NCBI GenBank assembly: GCA_015680685.1 | Contig: MNCI01014915.1 | Location: 2,608-66,108, forward strand | DNA length: 63,501 bases | Source: Gnetum montanum | Lineage: Eukaryota; Streptophyta; Gnetopsida; Gnetales; Gnetaceae | Direction: 5' to 3' | Shown here: positions 47,178 through 58,320 of the stretch, piece by piece | How positions within the stretch are numbered: position 1 is the stretch's first letter | Layout of the letters: the number at the start of each line of letters is the position of its first letter | Position numbers and translations under genes: made by a program | Notes under the pieces: model-generated | What the model was told of the DNA's origin: nothing | What the model saw: only the letters and a program-made list of their open reading frames with translations | The model's database searches: none

Positions 47178-47182
47178 GATGT
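47178..47182. repeat. Target-site duplication GATGT of A2 (right)
   Basis: Exact match to 3005-3009. Confidence 0.75.
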
Positions 47183-49639
47183 TTAAGAAATTTTTCATAG
47201 CCTAGTTAATAGAAAGTGTATCCACTAGCTAGTTTCCTTAAGGTCTTATAGGTCCATGATGGTTTATCTAACCTATTGGCCCTATTCTTCTTTTAGTTAC
47301 AAATATTATGTGTAATTTCTTGACTAGTAACTTGTTATCTCATAGCTTGCAATTATATAGGAATACAAGTTTATGATTAATGTTTAATATTTTCACTAAT
47401 TATAAAATGTTGTTCTACTAATGTGGACTCCATTATTAGAAAAAAAATTTCCAAACATCTCAAATTTACAAAAAATATTTTATTGGAAGAATTTAGTCAT
47501 TGTGTTGTCAATACCTATATGATAATGAGATGTTAACTTAGTGGTAAGAGCCTTGGAAACCTATATCATAAGTTCAATCCTAGTGGAAAACACTGAGTTA
47601 TGGATTTAAAATAAAAATATTGTAAAAAGTAATTATGAAACTACTTCATCCAATAGATCTAAGAGGATCTTAATGAATATAAATAAAAATTCAATTTTAA
47701 TTAACTTATGCTATAATATAGGGGTTTTCATTTTCTACTAATGTGAATAGTCACATGAAATTGATGCCTGAATGTTAAACAATTTGAATGGTTAGACTAA
47801 TATTTTTCGCCCCTAGTATCTAACAATTATGTTTCCATAACGTCCATATTATTCACAACTTAATGCATAATAATGAACATCTATAAACAAAGTTGGTCAA
47901 AAATATTTAACCAACAAAAATCTTAGTACTAGAACATTTTCCAATGTAGTGGCTACCACATAGTCCATCATGTGACCCTTTCAATATTTTCTATTATCCA
48001 TTTTTTAGAATAAATCAATGAAATATACCATCTACATAAATTTTATACAAATTTCTGTTGATTTCCATGTAATATTTAACACAATGTATAAACTATTAGT
48101 ATTACTTTCTTCTATCATAATTTTAGGGTATCTATTGTGATACTAGATAACTCAAAGTGTTTGTATGCTAGGGATGTTCATTATGTGGCTAGGTTATGAC
48201 ATTTTTTAAAAAATAGAATATCTTCATATAGTTTATCAAAAAGAGGCTCCTTTTGTAACAACATTGTTTAGCATTCCAAGAGTTCCTTAGATTAGATTCA
48301 TATTTGGGATTGAACTCAAGAGGTATACACCTCAACTATCAACAGTCTTGAAACATATGCCAACAAAAGAACTATTAGTGTTAGCATGTGACTTGAGTAG
48401 TGTTTCAAGTATCTCAAACATGTAACACTTATAAAAGCTTGATAGCCCTCCCTTTCTCCACTCATGTGGACACCACAGGGACTACTATCTAAACCCTCTA
48501 GATTTATCATTGCATGCTAGTAGTTGGTGTTTCACTCTAATGAGTGCATACAACATCCCATAGCATGTCCCATGACACACCAATTTTACATCCCATTGTA
48601 GAGTTGAACTACACAACAATTCCTGGAAAAGTCATACCAAGTGGGATAATGAGGAAGGTTGTAGCCTCCTTTTACTAATGCATGTAACTACCATGCTAGT
48701 ATGGTTTTGAAGGCACAAGGAGTAGAGGACTTATTGATCCCCTATGGTTCCTAAACCATGTGGGAGGTAGTAGGACACCATCAACCTTGCTACCTCTTTC
48801 ACAATCTTCCCTCGCATAGAAATGAGCAATGACCTCAAAGCATATCCTAGGTAATCCACAAGGCAGCTACACCAATACTAAAGGAGGATTCCATCAATTT
48901 TAAGGAAGTAAAATCATGCTATTTAGAGTCTAATTTGAAAGGGCCTTAGGTTCTAGAAGGTCTGCTTACTAGGATCTAATGCCTTAAAGCTTATTATTGA
49001 ACTCAATCATCTTTCTAAGATCCAAACTCATCATAACATCTGACACCCAAGCTAGAAACAATACCATCCAAGACTTGGTATATCCATTCTTCCACATCCT
49101 ACCTAAGATATAGGATTATAGAAGGGCTCCTAGTAGCCTACTATAGTGACACAATAGGATGCACCAACCTATGGGATTTATGAGTCCAAGACATCCCTTA
49201 ACTCACATATGACCTAAGGTCTAAGGGTCTCAAGATCCACATAGTCTTCTACCTATGTCAAACTTAAGCCTCATCATGTATAAAGTTGTTCAAAAAACTC
49301 TAAGCATCATTTTTCTTGAGGTGAACTTTCACAAGAACTCATCCTTGGATCCTATGAGTCAACACATGCCTCTCCTCTACCAGTCTGTTTGGTCCACATC
49401 TTTTGGATTTTGTTTTGTAGAAAGATTTGTTGTCCATCATCGAAGAAGCCATGGTGGGAGATTGATTGATTGCTCCTCATAGAAGTCTAGGATTAAGTGA
49501 TCTTGGGATCTCAAGTGCTCTAGTGATTCCCAACTATCATCTGAGTCTAGACAATGATTCTAATAGATAGGAGATTCCACCTTTATTTCAAGACTGTGCC
49601 CAATAGTCTTGAAGTTTTAGATGTAGTCAACTCTCTTCC
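47183..49639. other. Unassigned AT-rich region
   Basis: No coding region supported. On the minus strand TGTCATGGGACATGC near 48560-48575 could begin a 3' LTR of the chromovirus remnant to the right, but no matching LTR is present to test this. Confidence 0.35.
47528..47600 (+). repeat. tRNA-derived SINE head (candidate)
   Basis: TTAACTTAGTGGTAAGAGC (47533-47551) fits RNA polymerase III box A, and AGTTCAATCC (47571-47580) fits box B, 38 bases apart. No cloverleaf or CCA end is seen, so a decayed SINE is more likely than a tRNA gene. Confidence 0.45.
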
Positions 49640-50863
49640 CTTGTATAGATTATATACAAGGTCATTCTTAGATTGTGAGGCTTCTTTTAGAATAAGGGAA
49701 CCCATTAGGTAAAAACTTTAGCATGCTAACATGAAAAACTATATGGACTCAATCCATATTGATAGGTGGCTAAAGCATAGATGTCATAGGGCTAATCTTA
49801 TTGATGATTTGGAAGGGACCACTATATTTCCTCATCAATTTGGATGTAGTTCATTATTTAGATTTAAATTGGTGACAATCCAATTTTAGGAGAACCTAAT
49901 TTTCCACCATAAATTCAGAGGGTTGGAGTTTCTAGTCTACGTATTTCCAAACCACACCTTTAAGAACTCATCCAACAAGGAATGTCATCCCTGCAAAGAG
50001 GGAGAGACCATATGTGAAGTAATGGGCTACCTTCCCATTACTAGCTCTATAGGAGAAAACCTCGATGGTTGAAAACTTTTGGATGTTGTAGCATAGATGG
50101 GCAATCCATAATAGAATAGACCAATTCTTCTAATCACTACAAACATAGTGTTAAAGGTCCTCATCAAGTACATGATTCATTCACTCTATTTATTTATCTA
50201 TTGCAGATTTGTCAATAATTTAATGATGGTTTCCATCATGCCAAATAAGGCCTACTAGAAGGCACATGTAAATCTGGGATCATGATCTAATACTATGCTC
50301 ATAGGTAACCCAAAATATTTGACCATCCTATTAAAGTAATATGCCAAAATTTCCTTAGTTGAACATTGGGATGAATAAGGAATAAATATGGTGAACTTAG
50401 AAAATTTTTCCACTACCACAATGCAACTATTTAGACCTTGCACATTTTGTAGGCCTTTGATGAAGTCCATTATCATTGTAGTCCATGGGAATGGTGGGAT
50501 TTCTAAAGGAAGCAAGAGTTCACTAGGATGCTTTGTAGGAGCTTTGTCCTATAGGCATACTAGGAACTTTTAGACATAGGCGATCACATCTCGATACATC
50601 TTTAGCTAGAAGAAATTTCACTCAATTAGTGTCAATATTCTTTGTTGTCCAAGGTGCCTAGCCCATTGTGTATCATGGCACTCTTGAATAATCTCCTTGC
50701 GGAGGCCATCACAATCTAGAACACAAATTGAATTATCCTATAACTAAAGCAATTCATATCTCATTTTGAATTATGGTGCTCACCCTATCTCTATCAATTT
50801 CATTAGATCAATGACCAAAGGATCCCTTTTAAACCATCTTGGATTCTAGCTAATGGCACCCCT
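49640..50863 (-). pseudogene. Chromovirus-type integrase remnant
   Basis: Minus-strand order: a degraded RNase H to integrase linker (50720-50863), HHCC zinc finger with EIIQECHDTQWARHLG, core MDFIKGLQNVQGLNSCIVVV with the first catalytic aspartate, EKFSKFTIFIPYSS, then FGLPMSIVLDHDPRFT with the second, and a C-terminal GPFQIINKISPM (near 49800). The GLP-SIV-D-DPRF type is typical of chromodomain gypsy elements and distinct from the Athila- and Tat-like integrases elsewhere here. No chromodomain was confirmed. It ends abruptly at the T3 LTR. Confidence 0.8.
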
Positions 50864-52170
50864 TCAAATGGGAGCATACTTAACTCCAAAAGTATCTCAG
50901 AAGGTACATAGTATACAATAGACATAGTGGAAGCATAGTCACAATCTTGGTGGTGTTAGGCCATGAAGTTTGCTGCTCACCATGATGAATTATGCCTGTC
51001 ATGTTGTCCACCATGGTGTACCATGTGGTGCAAGGCTACAATAGGGCCACAATGTACTATGTGTTGCAAGGATGCCTCTCTACCAGTGTGGTGTGCTTTG
51101 GATCTTGTTTGCCCATGGAGCTAAGTGCCAAGATGCCAAAATGCCAAATGAAAGTGCCAATAGCCAACCCCCCAAAATCTTGGAGGTTCAGATGCATTTA
51201 TAGGGCTAGGGTTAACCTAAAGTGTGAATCAAGCACCATGTGGTAGTGCAGTAGGTGGGAAGATTATAGCAACTACAATGAAGAACATAGCAGCTATAGT
51301 AGCAAGTGGAGCAGCACAACACTTAGAAAAATTCTACAAAACTAGCCATTTGTGTGTTAGCTACACTTGCTACGCTCTCAAGCATAGTGAGCATAGTAGC
51401 TATAGTGCTGAGCATAGTAGCTACAGTGCCAAGTGTAGCACAATACTTAGAAAAATTCTACAAAATCTAATGTCTATCACTAGCTATGCTTGCTATGCTC
51501 TAGAGCTTAGTAGGGATAATTAGAAAAATTCGGCCCAAATTTGATGTTCTTCCATGCTACACTAGCTACACTCTAGAGCATAGCAAGAGGGGAAACCTCA
51601 AATTAGAAAATTTTCCAAACTATTTCTCCACTCTGAGCTAGCTTGATAGCTTCTAGCTTGACACTTGGGCAAATTGGTCACTGAAAGGTGTGCTATGTTG
51701 GCTACGCTCTAGAGCATAGAAACAATAGCAAACCCAAGAGCTAGAGAATTTGCTGAACTTTTCCTTCCATGCCAAGCCATCATAACAATTTCTAGCTTGG
51801 AACTTGAGCAAACTAGCCATGGAAGTGTGCGCTACACTGGCTATGCACTAGAGCATAGTAGGCAAAATGAGAGCACAAACAATACATAGAGAAATTCTGT
51901 AGATTTTGACCATGTTTGAATACCTTGCCAAAATTGCAAAAGATTGGCCATTAAAGCTAACTACACTCTACTACATTGGAAAGCGTGGTCCCAACACTTA
52001 GAAAAATTTACAAAAATTGTCATTTTTCTGACATAGAAAAATTTTGCAAATTTGGCACTTAGAGTTAACTACACTCAACACTTAGAAAAAATTGGGCAAA
52101 GTGCCACCATTTTGACACTTATCCAAATTTGCAGTTGAGATGTTGAGACTCAAAATTTTGTCGTGTTTCA
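50864..52170 (-). repeat. LTR D: T3 3' LTR, truncated
   Basis: 1,307 bases aligning with 58758-60073. The U5 side (matching 58321-58757) is missing and chromovirus sequence abuts directly. Confidence 0.85.
51194..51203 (-). promoter_or_regulatory. TATA box of LTR D (T3 3' copy)
   Basis: Minus-strand CTATAAATGC at the conserved place; last bases altered. Confidence 0.45.
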
Positions 52171-52187
52171 ATGGCCCCTCTTTTTTG
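52171..52187 (-). promoter_or_regulatory. Polypurine tract of T3
   Basis: Minus-strand CAAAAAAGAGGGGCCAT next to the LTR start. Confidence 0.75.
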
Positions 52188-53276
52188 ACATTTGGAGGGA
52201 TGGCCCAAGAGACATCGACAAAGAATTGTAAAACACCACAATAGACGTGGCACCAACATTGCTTATTAGTACTAGATTAGGCATTGTTCCACCATGTTCA
52301 AGAGTGTTGTCGATAAGGATATGCTAGGGCAAAGTGTGTAGGCAATGTGCTTGGGAGATGAAATTCAAGTAGATGAAATAAAATGAAAATAGTGTATCTT
52401 GATGTAAGATGCAAAGTTAGCATAGCTAACGATGACTATGGCATGAAGTGGCTTGCCCTTGAAATGTTTACCTCTTGTCGAAGTGCTCATGAGAGAGTCA
52501 AAGTTGATCCAAGGCTAGGCTAGTTGTGAAGATATAATATTGTCAATTTTCTTGGGCATGTGCTTTTCTCCATTCTCCTTTTTTTGGTTTTTTATTTTTT
52601 AATCTTTTTCTTTTGCTACGAAGCAAACCCCCATTGGGTTCGGCTTACTGCTGAATGCTAGCTGCAAGGTGTGGGCCATCGAGTAGATGGGCTTTACTTT
52701 GATGCAACCATGTTGTGTATATAGGACAAGTGTTTCCTCCCTATGATGAGTTGTGTTATGTTTTCTTTGGTTTGGACCAACCCACAAAGGCTCCCCATGA
52801 GATGAGTTGCATTACATCCACCATGGGTTTTATGGTTGACATGAAGAGAATGTCATATGCATCATAGTGCATATGCATCAGAGGGATGTGCAATCATGAG
52901 TATGTGAGGGATGAGAGGCTATTAGGATGAAGGAGTGGATTCACATAGGCTATAATGGAATGAGGAGGATGTACACTCTTGAGTAGCTTAACTAGTCCAA
53001 TCATGCATGTTAGAGCGATATGGTGACTTGCCACTATAATGAGATGCATCTTTGCACGACCACCTATAGGGCTTTGTCCTAAAAACACAACTTTAAGAAG
53101 ACAAGAACCCACAAAATTTGAAATGCAAGTGCAAATGCCATATGTGAAGATGCTACAAGTGCTAGATGCAAAAATGCTGGAAATGCATCAAATGCTACAC
53201 TAGTTGCAAATTCTTAGGAAACTAGTGAAAGTGCTAAGGTGATGATGCTACATGTGCTCCAAAGGCCACACTAAGT

Positions 53277-53422
53277 TAGGTGCACCAAAAGATCAATAAA
53301 ATGGTGGGAGGTGATGATGCTATGAATGCATGAAGGGTTTCATCAATGGTAGGTGCACCAAAAGATCAGAAAAATGGTGGGAGGTGATGATGCTATGAAT
53401 GCATGAAGGGTTTCATCAATGG
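53277..53422. repeat. 73-base tandem duplication
   Basis: 53277-53349 is repeated at 53350-53422 with about two differences, starting TAGGTGCACCAAAAGATCA. Confidence 0.9.
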
Positions 53423-53449
53423 CAGGTGCTCCAACAAATCAGCAACATG

Positions 53450-53710
53450 CCAATTTAAAGTCCTAGCAAACCATGAATCCAATTTAAGGTCCTAGCAAAC
53501 TATGATGTGCTAGTTTATAGTCCTAGCAGACTACCAGGTGCTATTTTAATGTCATGGTGAACAATAAATGTTGTGCCAGTTTAACATCATGACCCAAGGA
53601 TGATCTGTGGATATTAGTTTAATGTCGTAGCCCAAGGATGTTCTATGCTAGTTTATAGTCATAGCGGATTGTTGTGCCAATTTATAGTTATAGTGGACGA
53701 TCTGTGCCAT
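53450..53710. repeat. GCTAGTTTAA minisatellite in T3 3' region
   Basis: About eight degenerate copies of the unit also seen at 22409-22715 in T1. Confidence 0.75.
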
Positions 53711-54199
53711 TTTTTTGCATCATGGTGAATGAGTGCTTACCTTGCTTGTGTGAGCTGTGATGCTGCATGCATAGTTATGTTGTGTGCCTTCAAGATCCTA
53801 CAAAAATCAACTAGAAAAACAACATCAAGTAGCAACTATGTAACAAAGTTAAAATGCACAAATGAAATGAAGGAAATGCGAGAAGCAATAGTTTTGGGCC
53901 ATTTCAGGTAATAGCAATAGTTTAAAGCCATTCCAATGTGCATGTGCTAGTTTAAGGCCATTTTGGGCCATGTGTTTTTGTAGTTTTATGATTTTTAATG
54001 TGTTTTTGATGTTTTTCAAATGCAGTGCATAAGCTAAATGGATGGATGCATAAACAAATTAGAAATGCATAAACAAAGTGAAGTAGTATGTAAACTAGGC
54101 AAGTAGGTGAAATGTAAATGCATGAATAAATGCAACACACAAAAAAACCAAAAATATATGGCCCATGAAGGTAATGGGTAAGCAAGAGCTTAGCACATT

Positions 54200-54880
54200 T
54201 TTGGCTGAGGGAAAGTCTTGGTCACATAGTTACTTTCTAACTAGTTGTAGATTAGGGGGTGTGCAAGGCTTAGGATCCTTTGGGAGGCTATTGGCTTCAA
54301 CAACTCATTCAGGTTTGTTAGCCTTAACCATTGCATTGGTTGCTATAGGTGTAACATCAAGAAATGCCACCTCTGACACTTGTTCCATGTCTATGTTGTG
54401 GGTAGCTAGAGGAGGGATGTTATCACCGTGGATGATAACTTGACCACCTTCGTATGGAAGGTGGATTTCTTGATGGATGGGAGAGAAGATGATCCATAGT
54501 TGGGCAAGCCAAGGCTTTTCTAGGATTAGGTTGAAGCCTGGCATCTTCTCTATGATCATGAAATCTATGCTAGTTGGGAATTTCTCTCCTACCATGAAGG
54601 CCAAGTTGATTATACCCTGGATAGTGATATGTGATCCATTGAAGGATTTTAGACACATGATCTTGGTTGGCCTATTTTTTCTACCAAGCCTAGCTTGTTG
54701 ATGACGAAGTACAAGACTACATTTGTTGCTGCAAAATCATTGACATGCACTTTGTAGATTGTGCACTATCCAACATGTATGCTAATGGACAATTTAGCTA
54801 TAGTGATCTTCCCTCGTTCAGGGTTGACCTTGACTACATCGTCACAAAATGCTAAGGATGTTGAACCTGATTCCTATAGT
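54200..54880 (-). pseudogene. T3 protease remnant
   Basis: Minus strand LKSFNGSHITIQGIINLAFM, VGEKFPTSIDFMI and FNLILEKPWLAQLW (54305-54658 open for 117 codons). The N-terminal active-site part (near 54740) is degraded. Same domain as in T1 and T4. Confidence 0.8.
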
Positions 54881-55477
54881 AAAGGGGGAAACATTGTTGC
54901 ACAGATGATGTTCTCATTTGCAAGGATGTCCTCCATAATAGGAATGAAGTCCAACATTTGGGCCAATGCTTAGGGATGAGTAGATGAGATTAGGACTAGG
55001 TCGTACAAGCTCAACATTGTGTTCTTTTGCTTAAGCATTTGTTTCACCTAGGTTAGTGCAACTACAAAGTCCTTGTTGTCAGCTATTATGTTGGCCTTAA
55101 CTTCCTCCATGGGGTGTGAGAAATGGATCTCTCACAAGGGGGACTTGGGCTTAGGTTGGTTGGCCTACTTGTGGGCAGGGGTCCTAGTGTTTGGTTATTG
55201 CTTTTTGCTTATAGCCTTTGCTTCAGCCATGGGGATTATGAGGCATCCATTCATCCTCTTGCACTGCCATTCGGTAGGCCTACCCAAGTTACTAGTGGGT
55301 TTGGCCCTTGAAGGAGGAGGGACTAAGACATTGCCCACTATTGGGCTTTAGGTAGGTGAGGGACCATCACGTTGTAACACCCTTATGAAAAACAATGGTT
55401 TAGGAGTTGTTGCAAGGCCATCTTATTGTGGCACCTTAATGATGAAAGGTTACTTAGTGATTGTTATTACTGCATCA

Positions 55478-55575
55478 TGCTAGTTTAACATTTTAATGGA
55501 CAATTGTTGTGGTTGCTAATTTAACATCTTAGTGGACAATTGGTTTAGTTGCTAGTTTAATATCTTAGCAGACTA
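55478..55575. repeat. GCTAGTTTAA repeat inside T3 gag (3 copies)
   Basis: Three copies of about 37 bases; the matching stretch in T1 (near 29050-29110) has no such repeat. Confidence 0.7.
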
Positions 55576-56994
55576 TTGCTATGGAACCTTGCCACAAAGA
55601 AGGTTGTGAGCGCCCAAGGTGGTACTTTGATAACAAAGGAGGGCCTCTTACATGTGGAGGCTAAGGGGATCCTTGCCTTATTGGAAGGCATGCAGATCAC
55701 AAAAGGGTTTTCCACAAGTTTAGACTTGTCACCTACACTGATGGAGTTTATGAAATAGGGAGCATCATCTGTGTTGGATTGGCTCATTGAATCAAGCACC
55801 AGTTGGTCCCATTTTATCATTCTTTGTAGGACTGGTCTAGCTTGAAATGTTGTGACTAGACATCTAGTGGTAATCATAGGATTGGTCTAGCTTGAAATCT
55901 TGTGGGACTAGGGGCTTGTTCAATACTACTGAGGTAGGGTTCCTTAGTAGTTCATAGTACCTATCATGCTTTTAGTCGGAAATATTTTATATGTGTTTGT
56001 ATTAGATTCGTCCAACTTTTAGGAGTTTCTTCAGTAGTTTAGAGGGTTCCATCAGTAGCGATGTATACTTTGAGTAAACCTTACACTCAAAGTTGGGCCT
56101 TGAGGTGGCCTTGACCAATATAGGTGAGTTAGTGCCAAATTTGATAGCTTTGTGAGCTAGGGCCTTAGGCTACTTGGCTATTGGGCCCCAATTGATTGCT
56201 TTTGTGCTTATGGCCACTATTTCCACTATTGCATTTTGCTTGCACAAATGTTGATTTCTGTAGGCCACATAGGCCATGTCATTACTAGCTTAGGTTGCCT
56301 CTTCTATGCCTTTTGTTTAGGAAAAGGCTTGGCTAAGAGACTTTGGAGCTAGGTAATATGATTTGGACTTGATGAAGTCATTCATTGCACCCTTGAAGAT
56401 GGCCAGTATGTGCATCTCTACTAGAGATTCATGGATTTTACTCAATGTGGAGTTCTAGTGTTGGAGGAATTTTGGCATAGGCTCTAGGGATCCCTACTTG
56501 ACTTGCATGAATTGGTCAAGGGTTACTTTAGGCTTTAGGTTGTACCTAAAGAATGTCGCAAAATAGCTTATGAGATCCTCCAAAGAAGAGATTGAGGCCT
56601 TGGGTAGCACACAATACCAGCCTAAGGCCTTACTAGTGAGTGACATGGGGAACCTGTGCATGATGGCATGTGGCCAGGCTTGAAGAAGCCAGCATTTAGA
56701 TCAAAATGTGACCAAGCATGCATTAGAATCTCCTTTTCCATTGTACTTGATGAGTTGAGGTAGTTGGACCCCCATTGGGAGAGTCAAGGGTGGGATCATA
56801 GGACTTATGGGATCACATCAATAGAAGTCCACCACGTTGATGGTTTTAGAGGAGGTAGCTTTAAGTTGGTTGATCTTCTCTATTAAACTTTGGATCAATT
56901 AGAATGTTTGATCCAAGCTTGAGGATGTGCTAGTTGGTTGTATTGGCTGGGCTTGTGTTGGTTGTATAGCATAGGAGCAAATTATTAGTTGCAG

Positions 56995-57140
56995 AGTTTG
57001 CAAGTTTAACATTGTAGCAAATGGTCATTGCTAGTTTAACATCATAGCAAATGGGAATTACCAGTTTAACATCATAGTAGATGGCTGTTGCCAGTTTAAC
57101 ATCGTAGTAGATGGTCATTGCCACTTTAATGTCATAGTGG
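56995..57140. repeat. 30-base minisatellite encoding a decapeptide
   Basis: Five copies of a 30-base unit around GCTAGTTTAACATCATAG. On the minus strand within 56930-57196 they read in frame as a ten-residue repeat of the form YYDVKLATAI. Confidence 0.85.
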
Positions 57141-57830
57141 ATGGGTTTAGTTGATGTGTTGGCTGAGCGATGGGCATGGCGATTGAGTTGGGCCATGCAC
57201 GAGTGGGTTGGATGGACGTTGGGGGCACCAATAAGACAAGAAAGACATAAGATGCCTGAATCATTTGGGGCTAGTAGGTGGCCCCTACATGAGCATAGGG
57301 TTGGGAAAATGTAATGGTTGCTAGCAAGGAATGCTGAATTAGCATGGTTACCATCTTGGAAAGGATGGGTGAACTAAACTGAGGAGGGGACGTACTGGGG
57401 AGTGCTTATTGGAAGATAGTGTAGAAGAGGATCTCACATTTAGAGTGGACCTTGAACTCATCTTCTTCCTCCTATGAGGCTTCCTCATAGGTTGTCCTTG
57501 CATCATGCTCATTTGGAACAATAGCTAGTGGTAGGACTTCATGAGTGGGATTATGTTGAACAAAGAGGGGTTGTACTCCCATCCATCCCAATGGACTTGT
57601 TCTTAGTCTTTTTTTGCCTCCAAGTCAAGGCAATCCACTAGTAAACCCACTTAGATTTTGGCACAAACAAAATTGCATTGTTCGTGGCTTAGCATAGCAT
57701 GCTTTGGATGGATCATTGTGTCAAATGTGTTAAACATCGATATGGAAGGGTGATCTAGATTCATGTTCATAGATTGGGTTGTGAGAGTTGTTGTTTGTAA
57801 AAAATGGCTAACTTTGAAAATTGCAAAAGA

Positions 57831-58297
57831 ATGCCTAAGTCTACCAATAGCAAAAAAAATGGTAGGTATAAAAATGTAGAAAATGGCTAAGTGTAAAAAT
57901 GTAGAAAAATGGCTAAATAAGAAAACTACAAAATATTGACTAAGTGTAAAACTATAGAAAATTTGGCTAAGTATGAAATTGTGAAAATTTGGGTAAGTAC
58001 ACAAATGTAGAAAAAATGCTAAGTATGAACATGCAGAAAAAATGCTAAGTGTGAAAGCTACTGAAAATGGTTAACTCTAGTGCTACATTTTTTGCACTAG
58101 AGTTGGCTATGCTCTCTACGTTGAGAGCTAGCTATGCTCTCCTGAGTGCCTAGAATTTTGGTCAAGTTCCAAAGATATGCTTTGGCTTTTGTCTAGCGGG
58201 ATTCCAAGGAAACCAACGACGGGGTCCAACCTACACCAACCAATGGTGGGGAGAGCACATAGGGCAACAATCATAAAATTCAAAAGGAAATGGCAAG
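57831..58297 (-). other. T3 5' leader
   Basis: Noncoding. Contains loose repeats of AAAATGGCTAAGTRTGAAAA type at 57790-58070. Confidence 0.5.
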
Positions 58298-58315
58298 GCC
58301 CTCCTTCTAGCACCA
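58298..58315 (-). promoter_or_regulatory. Primer-binding site (tRNA-Asn), T3
   Basis: Minus strand TGGTGCTAGAAGGAGGGC; 17 of 18 match the 3' end of plant tRNA-Asn, the best primer site in the window. Confidence 0.85.
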
Positions 58316-58320
58316 AAGAC

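Larger units (their letters stand above)
52188..54199 (-). other. T3 3' noncoding region
   Basis: No protein. It aligns with the T1 3' region in blocks but jumps over the T1 segment holding the integrase fragment and antisense gene. Confidence 0.55.
54960..57830 (-). pseudogene. T3 gag remnant
   Basis: The N-terminus near 57770 carries MNLDHPSISMFN and an EQCNFVCAKI motif matching T1 and T2. The capsid part (56280-56860) aligns with T1 29880-30430. The gag-protease linker SLYDLVLISSTH is near 55000. Two minisatellite patches lie inside the coding region (55478-55575 and 56995-57140). Many stops. Confidence 0.75.

Noticed and set aside
47533-47580. A tRNA gene.
   Set aside because: Only box A and box B are present; no acceptor stem or cloverleaf could be formed.
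48556-48575. Definite 3' LTR start of the chromovirus element.
   Set aside because: Only a suggestive TGTCATGGGAC start; no partner LTR or duplication in the window.
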